In this document: positions 51,847 through 60,639 of the stretch, piece after piece
Layout: every line of letters starts with the position of its first letter
How positions within the stretch are numbered: the first letter of the stretch is position 1
Assembly: GCA_964558395.1 (NCBI GenBank)
Contig: CAZLDS010000009.1
Span: forward strand, 15,484-79,483
Source of the DNA: CSP1-5 sp964558395
Lineage (GTDB): Bacteria > Methylomirabilota > Methylomirabilia > Methylomirabilales > CSP1-5
Direction of reading: 5' to 3'
Length of the DNA: 64,000 bases
The notes under the pieces: model-generated
What the model was told of the DNA's origin: nothing
Database searches by the model: none
What the model saw: only the letters and a program-made list of their open reading frames with translations
Translations under genes and position numbers: made by a program

Positions 51847-52722
51847 TTATCCCCCGAGGAAGAGGCGGCCGACCTCGGGATCTCTGAGTAGGTCGCTGCC
51901 TTTGCCGGCCATGGCGATTTCGCCCGAGACGAGCACATAGCCGATATCGGCGAACTCGAGCCCCTTCTTGGCGTTCTGTTCGACCATGACGATGGTCTTG
52001 CCGTGTCTGTGCTCCAGGTCGTCGAGCGCCTGGAAGACCATCTCGATGTACCGTGGCTCGAGGCCGATCGAGGGTTCATCCACCAGGAGGATCTGAGGAT
52101 CCATGACCAGGGCCCGGGCGATTTCGAGCAGCCGCCGCTCGCCGCCCGAGAGGACCCCTGCCCGCAGGCGGCGCCGCTCCGCCAGCTGGGGATACTTTTC
52201 AAAGATGTTTTCCGCCGCCTCTCGCGCGTGGCGGGGAGTGTCCATCAGATATCCGCCCATCCACACGTTCTCCTCGACCGTCATGTCGGGAAACACGGAA
52301 TTGTGCTGCAGCACATAGGCGATCCCGGCGGTCTTGAGCTTTTCGTTGGAACTGAGCCGGGTGATATCCTGTCCCCTGACTGTGATGGTCCCGCCCATGA
52401 GATTCGTGAATCCGTAGATCGAGTGGAGGACCGTTGATTTGCCGGCGCCATTGGGGCCGATCAGGCACAAGGACTGGTTTGCGCCGACCTGCAGGTCGAT
52501 CCCGTGGAGGATCTCCATCTTCCCGTAACCGGCGACGAGGCCGTCGATCCTCAATATGGGGTCGGGCGCGGCGAGTTCCGTGATCTGTTCCCGCGTGGGT
52601 CCCTCCTCGACGATACGGTCCGTGTCGGCAGGCATATCCTCGGGAAGGGACGCGGTCTCGCCGCGAGCGCCGCCGCGGCCGCGCCTTTGTGTGTCTTTAT
52701 CGGCTGGGCCCTTTCCGTCCAT
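51847..52722 (-). CDS. livF: Branched-chain amino-acid ABC transporter ATPase LivF
   Basis: A 291-residue ATPase: Walker A (GPNGAGKST), signature (LSGGERRLLEIARAL), Walker B (ILLVDEPS). ATG 52722 overlaps the livG stop (TGATG). The longer frame to 53043 runs antisense-free but through livG and is rejected. Compared with usual LivF (about 235 residues) it has about 50 extra N-terminal residues (MDGKGPADKDTQRRGRGGAR and more), charged and probably disordered. It is the last gene of the liv operon. Confidence 0.93.
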   Translation of the reverse strand: MDGKGPADKDTQRRGRGGARGETASLPEDMPADTDRIVEEGPTREQITELAAPDPILRIDGLVAGYGKMEILHGIDLQVGANQSLCLIGPNGAGKSTVLHSIYGFTNLMGGTITVRGQDITRLSSNEKLKTAGIAYVLQHNSVFPDMTVEENVWMGGYLMDTPRHAREAAENIFEKYPQLAERRRLRAGVLSGGERRLLEIARALVMDPQILLVDEPSIGLEPRYIEMVFQALDDLEHRHGKTIVMVEQNAKKGLEFADIGYVLVSGEIAMAGKGSDLLRDPEVGRLFLGG

Positions 52723-53465
52723 CACCCGGCTCCGAGATACGCGTCGATCACGCGCTGATCGGTGCGGATCTGGTCGGGCGGGCCCTCGGCCAACAGCTGG
52801 CCGTGGGCCAGGCAGTAGATATGCGCGGCCAGATCCATGATCACCCGCATGTTGTGCTCGATGACGAACAAGGTAATTCCGATCTCGGAATTGATGTGCT
52901 TGAGCCGATCCATCAGGCTGTTGATCAGGACCGGATTGATCCCCGCCGTTGGCTCGTCGAGCAGGAGCACTTTCGGTTGGTTCATTAACGCCATCGCGAG
53001 TTCCAGGAGCTTCTGCTGGCCGAACGACAGCTCGCCCGCCCACAAGAAGCGTTTCGAGTAGAGCCCGACAAAGTCGAGGAGCCCTTCCGCCCGTTCGGTC
53101 ACCGCCAGCGAGTGTTTCGCAAACATGGTGCGCAGCCCCTCATGGGTATGAGGGATGCTAATCTCCATGTTTTCCATGCAGCTCATTTTCCCATAGATGC
53201 GCGTCTGCTGGAAGGTGCGCAACAGCCCCATACGCGCGATGTCGGCCACCCGCAGTCGCGAAACCTCGCGCCCCTCGAACGTCACGGAGCCGCTGTCGAT
53301 CGGATGGAAGCCGACAATCGAGTTGAATAGCGTGGTCTTCCCCGACCCGTTGGGCCCGATGAGGCCGGTGATACTCCCCCGAGGGACATTCAGGGTGATG
53401 TTGTTGTTGGCGATGACGCCCCCGAACGATTTGGTCACGGCGTTGACTTCGAGGATCGCGGTCAT
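52722..53465 (-). CDS. livG: Branched-chain amino-acid ABC transporter ATPase LivG
   Basis: A 247-residue ATPase with Walker A (GPNGSGKT), signature (LSFGQQKLLELAMAL) and Walker B (VLLLDEPT), typical LivG length. Start and stop each share one base with the neighbouring liv genes (TGATG), so translation is coupled. Confidence 0.94.
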   Translation of the reverse strand: MTAILEVNAVTKSFGGVIANNNITLNVPRGSITGLIGPNGSGKTTLFNSIVGFHPIDSGSVTFEGREVSRLRVADIARMGLLRTFQQTRIYGKMSCMENMEISIPHTHEGLRTMFAKHSLAVTERAEGLLDFVGLYSKRFLWAGELSFGQQKLLELAMALMNQPKVLLLDEPTAGINPVLINSLMDRLKHINSEIGITLFVIEHNMRVIMDLAAHIYCLAHGQLLAEGPPDQIRTDQRVIDAYLGAG

Positions 53466-54517
53466 CAGCTGTCCCCCAGAGACACGGGTGCCGTCCGGGC
53501 CTCAACATCCACCGTCTCGCCGAATTTCTCTGGCCACTTCGCGCGCAGCCACCCCATGATGCCGAGCGGGAAGAAAACGACAATAATGACAATCAACAGC
53601 CCCAGGGCCACCCGCTGCCAGCCAAACAGGTAGGTCCAGAAGACCTCTTGTGTGATATGAAAGACCGTCGCCCCAATCACCGGGCCCCAAATCGTCCCCT
53701 TGCCTCCGAGGATCGCCATGAGCACCATCCAGACGCCAAAGGTGGCACCGGGAAACGCCACGTCCCGGTCGATAAAGTTGTTGAGATGCCCAAACGCGCC
53801 GCCCGCCAGAGCGAGGAAGAACGCCGCGACGCACCACGCCACGGTCTTGTACCGGGTAGTATGGATCCCCATCGCCTCGGCCTTGTCCTCGTCGTCGCGG
53901 ATGGCGTTGATGGCCAGGCCGAAACGGCCCGCGTAAAGCCACTTCAGCGCGAAAAAGCAGATTACAGCCAGCAGGAACAGGAAATAATAAAAGAAGACTC
54001 CGCGCATGTTCGCTTCGCCCGGAAATATTGGGGCGAGCATGCCGGAACCTGCGCCGATATATTCCCATCCGCTGGCAATCTCGCCCGCGGCGACCCCGAG
54101 ACCAAGAGTGGCGATGGCGAAGTAGTGGCCCCGGAGCCCGAGGATACCTGATCCGAGCACCGCCGCGACGGCCACCGCCACGATCACGGCGAGTACCAAA
54201 CCGAGGGTGAATCCGGTGAAATACTGTGACTTTGTCAGCGTCTGCACCTCCTTAGTGACTGTGGCATACTCTGCGATGTGGCGGTACAGCCCGCGCTGCA
54301 CCACGGCGGGAACGTAGCACCCGATCCCGAAAAATAGGATGTTGCCGAACGAGTTATAGCCCATCTGCCCGCCGCAAAGATCCCACGTGAGGGAAAAGAG
54401 GATCATCATCCAGAGGAGCGAAAGCTGGACCATGTATCCCGGGGCGATAAGAGGGGCGGCCAATCCGGCCAGGCCGATCAGGGCGTAGGGCAGCAGATTC
54501 CGGGTGCGATCCGTCAT
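53465..54517 (-). CDS. livM: Branched-chain amino-acid ABC transporter permease LivM
   Basis: A 350-residue membrane permease with about 9-10 helices and the EAA-type loop near LAINAIRDDEDKAEAMGIHT, the family mark for contact with LivG/LivF. Overlaps livH by 4 nt (ATGA) and livG by 1 nt. A cytosolic C-terminal tail (FGETVDVEARTAPVSLGDS) is present. Confidence 0.94.
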   Translation of the reverse strand: MTDRTRNLLPYALIGLAGLAAPLIAPGYMVQLSLLWMMILFSLTWDLCGGQMGYNSFGNILFFGIGCYVPAVVQRGLYRHIAEYATVTKEVQTLTKSQYFTGFTLGLVLAVIVAVAVAAVLGSGILGLRGHYFAIATLGLGVAAGEIASGWEYIGAGSGMLAPIFPGEANMRGVFFYYFLFLLAVICFFALKWLYAGRFGLAINAIRDDEDKAEAMGIHTTRYKTVAWCVAAFFLALAGGAFGHLNNFIDRDVAFPGATFGVWMVLMAILGGKGTIWGPVIGATVFHITQEVFWTYLFGWQRVALGLLIVIIVVFFPLGIMGWLRAKWPEKFGETVDVEARTAPVSLGDS

Positions 54518-55416
54518 TTGAGGTACTTCCGCTGGCGGCTCAACTGGAAATTCCGCACCAAAAGAATGACAACCAGGAGAGAAAAGACGAAGGCGGCCTG
54601 ATATTCAGTGCCCAGGATAAAGCCGGCAAAATTCTCGGCCGCGCCCAACCCGAGGCTGGCAAAGATCACGCCCACGATGCTGCCCAGCCCGGCGACGATC
54701 ACGATCATAAACGAGCGTAGGGTATAAGCCAGCCCCAGGTACGGGTGGATGACCCAGGTCATGACCACCAGGCTGCCAGCCGCACCGCAGATGGCTGCGT
54801 TCACCGCAAAGGTCATGGCATAGACGCGGTCGGTGTTGACGCCCATGATCCGGGCGGCGCGGGCGTTTTGTGCGGTAGCTCGGATCGCTTGCCCAAGACG
54901 GGACTTCTTGAGAAAAAGAAACAAGGCCGCGCCGATAATCAAGGCGGCGACGAACCCGACCACCTTGATCTCGGCTACGGTGATCATCCCGTCAGCAAAG
55001 AACCGCGTGCCGAGGCCGGATTCTGCCGTCCGGACGTCGGCCCCGAACAGCTCGTTGGCGACCTGCTGGAGCACGATACTCATGCCGAAGGTGGCCAGGA
55101 TTGAGATGAACATGTCTTGGTCGACGACCCGAAAGATCACCAGCCGGTACAGGACCCAGCCGAGAATGAACAATGCGGCTGCTGCCGCCGGCACAGTGAG
55201 GAGGGGATGCACCCCGGCACGGGCCAGCACAAAGGTCACGTAGCCCCCCAGCATGACGAATTCGCCCTGGGCGATGTTGATAATGTCCATTACGCCCCAC
55301 ACCAGGGCCATGCCATAAGCCGCCAGGGCGAAGATGGCGCCGATGAGGATGCCATCGATCAGCAGTTGCACCGAGAGAATCGGCGCCTCGTACAAGAGGA
55401 AGAAATTGTCTATCAT
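54514..55416 (-). CDS. livH: Branched-chain amino-acid ABC transporter permease LivH
   Basis: A 300-residue membrane permease with about eight helices and the loop IRATAQNARAARIMGVNTDR, the usual LivH coupling helix. Unlike its neighbours it has no purine-rich ribosome binding site: the start lies 7 nt after the T tract of a hairpin (55423-55472) that follows the binding-protein gene, so expression of the transporter should be lower than that of the binding protein. Confidence 0.94.
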   Translation of the reverse strand: MIDNFFLLYEAPILSVQLLIDGILIGAIFALAAYGMALVWGVMDIINIAQGEFVMLGGYVTFVLARAGVHPLLTVPAAAAALFILGWVLYRLVIFRVVDQDMFISILATFGMSIVLQQVANELFGADVRTAESGLGTRFFADGMITVAEIKVVGFVAALIIGAALFLFLKKSRLGQAIRATAQNARAARIMGVNTDRVYAMTFAVNAAICGAAGSLVVMTWVIHPYLGLAYTLRSFMIVIVAGLGSIVGVIFASLGLGAAENFAGFILGTEYQAAFVFSLLVVILLVRNFQLSRQRKYLK

Positions 55417-55422
55417 GACCGC

Positions 55423-55472
55423 AAAAATGGCACCCGTCCCTTCACGCGGTGGTCAGTAAAGGGACGGGTGCC
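55423..55472 (-). terminator. Terminator-like hairpin between binding-protein and permease genes
   Basis: GGCACCCGTCCCTT (55429-55442) and AAGGGACGGGTGCC (55459-55472) pair perfectly over 14 bp, loop 16 nt. On the minus strand ATTTTTGC follows. Its place inside the operon suggests partial termination that leaves the binding protein in excess over the membrane complex. Confidence 0.85.
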
Positions 55473-55483
55473 GGGCTGAATGG

Positions 55484-56728
55484 TTACCGTTCACTCCACT
55501 TGGGTCGCGGATGGATCAGCTTCCCCGATGCCCACCTGGTCGGGGCCACGACCGTGTACTCACCGTTCTGAATCTGGCGAAGTACCATGGGCTTGACGAC
55601 ATTCTTGCCGGTTTCGTCGAATTTCACGTTGCCATAGAAGGTCTCCATCTCGGTGGCAGCAATCGCGTCGCGGACCTTCTCGGTGTTGAAGGTGTTCGCG
55701 CGCCGCAAGGCCTCGACGTAAACCAGGACTGCCGCCGTGGACTCGGCGGCCTGATACGGGGGCACGTAGCCGTATTCCTTTTCGAAGGTCTTAGCGTAGT
55801 CGCTGGCCGAGCCGAACCATTTGTCCTTATACGTCAGTTGTGGGGCCCACTGGGCCGCACACAAGGTATAATCGGCAAGCGGACCGAAATTCTCGATCAC
55901 TTTTGCCGCCTCGCAGTGGGTGATGGCGAGCATCGGCACGTCGATTTTCTTCTCCGAAACTTGTTTAATGGCTAACGTCGCGCCCTTGGAATGGCCAGAA
56001 ACCACAAGGAGGTCGGGCCGCAGGACCTTCACCTTAGTCAGGGTTGCCGACATGTCGTTCAGCTCGGGCGGCAGCTTGTCGTCGACGACGACCTTCATCT
56101 TCCAGCGTTTGGCATCCTCCAGCACGCCGGCGCGGATATCCTGCGAGAACGGATCGTTTTCGATGGCGACCGCCACCTTCACGGTTCTTGGATCCCTTTT
56201 ATTGAGCTGCGCCACCTCCGCGGCCAGGTTGACGGCCTCCTTGAGGTAGTAGTCTGAGGTTGAAAGCGTGGCAAAGAGGTACCTGTACCCCTTGTTAAAC
56301 AGGCTACGGGACGCCCCGTTCCCCTCAACCATGGGAATCCCGTATTTCTCGGTCACGGGTGCGATCGCCTTGGTCAGACCCGAGCTGTACGGTCCCAACA
56401 TGAACTTGATGCCGTCCTGTACAATCAAGCGTTCCGCGACCTGCGCGCCACGCGCCGGGGTCGACTCGTCGTCATAGTAGACGATGTCGATTTTGTAGGT
56501 CTTTCCGCCGACCTTGACACCCCCCATCTCGTTAATTCGCTTTTTGGCGAGTTCGTACCCGTTCTTGGTGTGTTGCCCGTTGGTGGAGTACTTGCCGGTT
56601 TCCGACAAGGCGGCCCCAAAAACGATGGTGTCGCCGACGACCTTGGCGCTGGAGGGCACCGCGGTGACCAGCGCGAGCGCGACGGCCCCAACTATCCACC
56701 AGGTTACGTTCCTGAGTCTTGTGACCAT
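55484..56728 (-). CDS. ABC transporter substrate-binding protein (type I periplasmic, LivJ/K-like)
   Basis: A 414-residue periplasmic binding protein with signal peptide (VGAVALALVTAVPSSAKV). The fold pattern TIVFGAALSETGKYSTNGQ and the later GPYSSGLTKAIAPVTEKYG match type I binding proteins of liv systems. It precedes livH-livM-livG-livF, completing a five-gene importer. Such paralogues bind branched-chain amino acids, amides, urea or aromatic acids; the ligand cannot be read here. AAGGAGAGG precedes the ATG. Confidence 0.9.
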   Translation of the reverse strand: MVTRLRNVTWWIVGAVALALVTAVPSSAKVVGDTIVFGAALSETGKYSTNGQHTKNGYELAKKRINEMGGVKVGGKTYKIDIVYYDDESTPARGAQVAERLIVQDGIKFMLGPYSSGLTKAIAPVTEKYGIPMVEGNGASRSLFNKGYRYLFATLSTSDYYLKEAVNLAAEVAQLNKRDPRTVKVAVAIENDPFSQDIRAGVLEDAKRWKMKVVVDDKLPPELNDMSATLTKVKVLRPDLLVVSGHSKGATLAIKQVSEKKIDVPMLAITHCEAAKVIENFGPLADYTLCAAQWAPQLTYKDKWFGSASDYAKTFEKEYGYVPPYQAAESTAAVLVYVEALRRANTFNTEKVRDAIAATEMETFYGNVKFDETGKNVVKPMVLRQIQNGEYTVVAPTRWASGKLIHPRPKWSER

Positions 56729-57161
56729 ACCCCCTCTCCTTACATAGCTAGTTTATCGAGTCTGTGAGCGTATCTCGAGGCGCAAACATCCTGGGCAGTG
56801 CTGACAATCTTGTTTGTAGCGGTATTTCACCTCCCTCCGAGAGAATAAACCCTCTAATTGTTTTCGTGTTAGACGGAAACCAATCTGTGGAAATTCGGTA
56901 ATGAAAAGCTAGGACAAACAGGTCTGCGGTGAGTCAATCGGCCAAATCTAAACCCTCATCGCACATACTGAAATAACGTTACAATAATGATAACGCCGTT
57001 CCATCGGCCGGTCAAGCAGGAATTGGGGGAGGGCCTTGACACGCTTCGGTTCCGCAGATACCCTAAGACCAGTCCCCCTGTCCCGAGCCGAAAGGGCCAG
57101 TTAACTTACCGTAAACTTTGAACTCTCAACCCTCAACCCTGAATAGCGATGGGAGGTTCCC
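56729..57161. other. Divergent intergenic region with plus-strand promoter
   Basis: 433 bases without a gene. For the plus strand TTGACA (57036-57041), 17 nt and TACCCT (57059-57064) precede the UGSC partner gene; word repeats (CTCAACCCTCAACCCTGAA) lie at 57110-57145. On the minus strand only the ribosome binding site of the binding-protein gene and a CAAACA/TGTTTG hairpin (about 56788-56822) are visible; no certain promoter. Confidence 0.55.
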
Positions 57162-58265
57162 ATGCAGACGGTGGCCCTGAGGTCGAGACGCCTCGAAACG
57201 GCCGACCACGACGCGGCAATCGAGCTCTTCTTTGCCAGAGGATGGACCGATGGCCTGCCCATCGTGCCACCCTCCGAGCAGCGCGTTGAGGCGATGCTGC
57301 AAGCCCTCGACCGGGATCCCGGTGAGGTCGTCGGCACCCTGGCCCCGCGATATGGCAAAGCGACACTGGAGAAGATCGCCATCAACGCGGTCATGGCGGG
57401 GTGCCTCCCTGCGTATTTTCCCGTCGTGGTCGCGGCGATCGCGGCGATCGCGGATGAGGCGTTTAATCTGAACGGCGTGCAGGCCACGACCCACGTCGCC
57501 GCTCCGCTCTGCATTATTAACGGTCCGATCCGCCAGGTGCTGGGGATCAATGGTGGGGCGAATTGCTTCGGGCAGGGTTTTCGGGCCAACGCGACCATCG
57601 GCCGAGCGGTGCGGCTGTGCATGATCAATATCGGCGGCGGACTGCCCGGAGTGACCGACAAGGCGACCTTTGGGCATCCCGGCAAGTACACCTATTGCGT
57701 CGCCGAGAACCAAGAGGCCTCTCCGTGGGAGCCGCTCCATGTCGAGCGAGGGTTCCGGCCGGACCAGAGCACCGTCACGGTTTTTGCCGCGGAGGCACCG
57801 CACAACGTCAGTGACCATACGAGCCACAGTGCGCACGGGATCCTCACCACGGTCGCGGACACCATGGCGACCATGGGAAACAACACCATGTACAAGCGAG
57901 GAGAGATGTTGGTGGTCATCGGCCCCGAGCATGCCGCCACCATCGCGGCCGAGGGGTGGAGCAAACAGGAGGTGAAATCGTTCCTCTTTCAAGAGGCCCG
58001 TCGGCCGGTCGGCGAGCTGACGAGAGCAGGGGAGTACTACGGGGACGTGACCTGGGAAAAATACTGGCCGCGCGGGATAGACCGGAACGATCCCGCCGCC
58101 CGGATCCCCGTTGTCAACAGGCCGGAAGACCTCTTGGTGATCGTCGCCGGGGGGGCGGCGGGGCGTTTCTCGCTGGTCATTCCCGGTTGGGGCGCGCACG
58201 GGATCCAAGCCGTGGCGAAGGTCATTCCGTTTGAGGGACGCGCGGAGGGTGATGATGGCGCCTGA
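57162..58265 (+). CDS. Conserved protein of unknown function, partner of UGSC selenoprotein
   Basis: A 367-residue soluble protein that ends inside the start of the UGSC selenoprotein gene. It has no signal peptide. Conserved-looking, glycine-rich patches: FFARGWTDGLPIVPP, KIAINAVMAGCLPAYFPVVV, CFGQGFRANATIGRAVRLC and INIGGGLPGVTDKATFGHPG, followed by SHSAHGILTTVADTMAT and a hydrophobic LLVIVAGGAAGRFSLVIPGW. Cysteines and histidines in these patches could hold a cofactor or metal. GGGAGG lies 5 nt before the ATG. The 11-nt overlap with the selenoprotein gene indicates coupled synthesis and probably one complex or pathway. I do not recognise a family with known function. Confidence 0.75.
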   Translation: MQTVALRSRRLETADHDAAIELFFARGWTDGLPIVPPSEQRVEAMLQALDRDPGEVVGTLAPRYGKATLEKIAINAVMAGCLPAYFPVVVAAIAAIADEAFNLNGVQATTHVAAPLCIINGPIRQVLGINGGANCFGQGFRANATIGRAVRLCMINIGGGLPGVTDKATFGHPGKYTYCVAENQEASPWEPLHVERGFRPDQSTVTVFAAEAPHNVSDHTSHSAHGILTTVADTMATMGNNTMYKRGEMLVVIGPEHAATIAAEGWSKQEVKSFLFQEARRPVGELTRAGEYYGDVTWEKYWPRGIDRNDPAARIPVVNRPEDLLVIVAGGAAGRFSLVIPGWGAHGIQAVAKVIPFEGRAEGDDGA

Positions 58266-58812
58266 AAAAGCCGAGGCCGGGGTGATCCTGCTCGAACCGG
58301 TCGCAGAGGCAGAGCCCGAGATTTTCTCCCTGGCCGCTCGGGTCCTGGAGCTCAGCGGACAGCGTATTGGGTTCCTCGATAACGGCAAAGAGCGGGCCGA
58401 TGAAATCCTGGCGGTGATCGAAGAGCTGCTCACTGCGCGGTTCGAGTATACGGCGGTCCTCCGGCGCCGGAAGGAGCAATACACGAAGAACGCCCCGCCC
58501 GAGCTGATCGATGAGCTCGCCGAGCGGTGCGACTTGGTGGTCGGTGCCGTCGGCGGGTGAGGCTCGTGCACGTCGGGCAGTTTGCACGACGCCATCGAGT
58601 TAGAGAAACGGGGGGTGGTCACGGCCACCGTCGTCACCGAGCTATTCAAGGAGCCGGCCCATCATCACGCCATAAACTTTGGGATGCCGACGTACCCCAT
58701 CGTGACCATTGCGCACCCTATCGCCAACCTGCGGCCTGAGGATCTGCGAAAACGCACTGAGGAGATTTTCCCGCAGGTCCTGGCCGCACTGACCCGCCTA
58801 CCCGAGGCATAG
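58255..58812 (+). CDS. UGSC-family selenoprotein (in-frame TGA = selenocysteine)
   Basis: A 185-residue protein with selenocysteine at residue 102, encoded by TGA at 58558-58560. Before the TGA: MAPEKAEAGVILLEP to DLVVGAVGG; after it, in the same frame, GSCTSGSLHDAIELEKRG and a full domain to the TAG at 58812. This gives the motif U-G-S-C of UGSC-containing selenoproteins. A SECIS-like hairpin starts 3 nt after the TGA (58564-58589), and selB lies in the same window. ATG 58255 is chosen, GGAGGG 5 nt upstream; ATG 58252 is possible. The frame fits a Rossmann-like alpha/beta domain with the U/C pair at a strand end, suggesting a redox or thiolate-metal site. Conventional ORF calling splits this gene in two. 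Confidence 0.93.
58561..58590 (+). promoter_or_regulatory. Bacterial SECIS element
   Basis: TCGTGCA (58564-58570) and TGCACGA (58583-58589) form a 7-bp stem with a 12-nt loop containing GGG, beginning 3 nt after the TGA codon. Position and size fit bacterial SECIS hairpins read by SelB. Confidence 0.82.
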
Positions 58813-58834
58813 CATCCGGGAGAAAGATCATCCC

Positions 58835-59809
58835 GTGCCGAGCCCCCCGTCCATCGAGGACCGCTTCCAGGGCTGCCTGCTGGGTGTCGCCATCGGTGAT
58901 GCGCTGGGGATGCCCTTTGAGGGCCATTCGGCGTGGGCGGTCGCCCCATTCTTGGATCAGATTCGGGGATTTCACGAGAGCACGAACCGCGCGCTCGGTG
59001 CCGGGCAGTGGACCGACGACACCCAGATGACTCTGTGTCTCGCACGAAGTCTCGTCCACCGGGGTCATGCTGACGGGGAGGATATCGCCCGCGCATATCT
59101 CGAATGGTTTGTCGGGGGAGACGTCCGCGGAATTGGTGCGGCGACGTGGAGTGCCCTGAACCGCCTCGAGGCCGGCGTCGACCACCGCGAGAGTGGCACT
59201 GATGGAGAGCAAGCGGCGGGAAACGGCACCGCGATGCGGGCCGCTCCCCTCGGACTTTGCTATTACAGGGATGTGGACGGCCTCCGGGACGCCTGTGCGG
59301 TGGATGCCACAATCACGCACAAGAATGCCGAGGCCGTTGCCGGCAGCCGCGCGGTGGCCTTTCTCGTGGCCCGCCTGGTGGCCGGGGCGAATCCGGGAAA
59401 AGATCTGCTGCGCGAGATGGTCCGATATGTGGACGGCAGTCAGGTCGCCGAGAACCTCCGCCGATGCCAGGAGCTCTTCGCACGCGGGACCGATCCGCTG
59501 CAGGCGAGCCAGACGTTGGGCGTTGGAGGCTATGTGGTGGAGACTGTGGCGCGATCCGCGTACTGCTTCTTTTACGCACCCGGTGACTTCGCGACCGCGG
59601 TGATGGCCGCGGTCGGCGGGGGAGGCGATACCGATACGGCGGGAGCGATTACGGGGGCATGGGGCGGAGCGGTCGTGGGACTCCAGGGGATACCCGAGTC
59701 CTGGCAGGCAGGAGTCGAAGGGCGCGAGGAGGTCGTGGCCCTTGCCCGCGACCTGTACACGCAAGCGCAACGGAGAGACCACAGTGACGCTCAAGGCCGT
59801 CTTCTTTGA
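58835..59809 (+). CDS. ADP-ribosylglycohydrolase family protein
   Basis: A 324-residue DraG/ARH-type hydrolase that removes ADP-ribose from proteins or nucleotides with two metal ions. Motifs: GCLLGVAIGDALGMPFEG, the metal-binding WTDDTQMTLCLA, GNGTAMRAAPLGL, THKNAEAV and the C-terminal GGDTDTAGAITGA. Start is GTG 58835 with GGGAG upstream, 22 nt after the selenoprotein. It overlaps the HAD gene by 26 nt. No nitrogenase or DraT is in the window, so the target is unknown. Confidence 0.92.
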   Translation: MPSPPSIEDRFQGCLLGVAIGDALGMPFEGHSAWAVAPFLDQIRGFHESTNRALGAGQWTDDTQMTLCLARSLVHRGHADGEDIARAYLEWFVGGDVRGIGAATWSALNRLEAGVDHRESGTDGEQAAGNGTAMRAAPLGLCYYRDVDGLRDACAVDATITHKNAEAVAGSRAVAFLVARLVAGANPGKDLLREMVRYVDGSQVAENLRRCQELFARGTDPLQASQTLGVGGYVVETVARSAYCFFYAPGDFATAVMAAVGGGGDTDTAGAITGAWGGAVVGLQGIPESWQAGVEGREEVVALARDLYTQAQRRDHSDAQGRLL

Positions 59810-60473
59810 TGCCGGCAACACCCTCCTCAGCCTGAATTATGGCGCGATCGTCGAGGCGCTGAGGCGGGAGGACTTTGTAGTCAGTCAGGACGAGGTCTGG
59901 CAGGCCGAATGCCGGGCCCGGGTCAAGCTCGACCCCTTTCTCGCTCGGGCCGAGGTCCGCGAATCGCCCGAGATCTTTGCCCTCTATATGCGTCTGAGTT
60001 GCGAAGGAATGGGGCTTCCGTGGGGGGAAAAGACAGAGCGAGTCCTGGCGGAGCTCCGAGAGATCAACCGGCGCGACAACCTCTGGCGGGGTGGCGTGGT
60101 GCCGGGGGCCAAGGAAGTCCTGGCGGCGCTCGGGGAACAGGGGTATCTACTGGGGGTGATCTCGAATTCCGATGGGCGGCTCGAGGCGATCCTGACGGAA
60201 AAGGGCCTGGCGGAGCCCCTGAGCGCGATCGTCGATTCCCACGTCGTCGGCATCGAGAAGCCTGATCCGCGCATCTTTCAATTAGCCCTGGGCATGATCG
60301 ATGTCCGCCCGGCGCAGGCACTCTATGTGGGCGACTTCTACAGCCTCGATATCGTGGCAGCCCGTCACGCCGGGCTCGATGCCGTCCTCCTGGATCCGCT
60401 GGGGGCCTGGCCGCCGCTCGACTGCGTGAAGATTAAGGATCTCTTCAAAGTCCCCAGCCTCCTCCAAGGCTAG
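59784..60473 (+). CDS. HAD-superfamily hydrolase
   Basis: A 229-residue HAD phosphatase/dehalogenase-like enzyme from GTG 59784 (then TLKAVFFDAGNTLLSL), with GGAGAG before it. Motif I is FFDAGNT (nucleophile Asp), motif II is ISNSDG, motif III is the lysine in GIEKPDP, motif IV is YVGDFYSLD. The second residue after the nucleophile is Gly rather than Asp, as in the DAGNT subgroup. The 26-nt overlap with the ADP-ribosylglycohydrolase gene suggests that both act in one salvage or repair pathway. The longer frame to 59742 is rejected. Confidence 0.88.
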   Translation: MTLKAVFFDAGNTLLSLNYGAIVEALRREDFVVSQDEVWQAECRARVKLDPFLARAEVRESPEIFALYMRLSCEGMGLPWGEKTERVLAELREINRRDNLWRGGVVPGAKEVLAALGEQGYLLGVISNSDGRLEAILTEKGLAEPLSAIVDSHVVGIEKPDPRIFQLALGMIDVRPAQALYVGDFYSLDIVAARHAGLDAVLLDPLGAWPPLDCVKIKDLFKVPSLLQG

Positions 60474-60600
60474 GAAGCTAGGAGGCTTGGAGGCTCGGAG
60501 GCTAGAAAGCGAGAAGGCTGGACGCCAGGAAGCTTGAAAGCTAAGAGGCGTCAAGCCTACTAGCATCCTCGCGTCCTAGCATTCCAGCGTTTTCTCGGCT
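60474..60600. repeat. Degenerate simple repeat (AGGCTNGGAGGCT words)
   Basis: About 120 bases of imperfect repeats of words such as AGGAAGCTAGGAGGCTTGG and GAGGCTAGAAAGCGAG, ending with complementary CCTAGCATTCC words. It lies between the HAD gene and the SDR gene. No coding potential. Confidence 0.65.
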
Positions 60601-60639
60601 ATAGTCGGGCTGCACTTGTGAACCATTGAGGGAGCCGGG

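Noticed and set aside
51847..53043. 398-residue version of LivF
   Set aside because: The extra N-terminus lies inside livG; TGATG coupling at 52722 gives the natural start.
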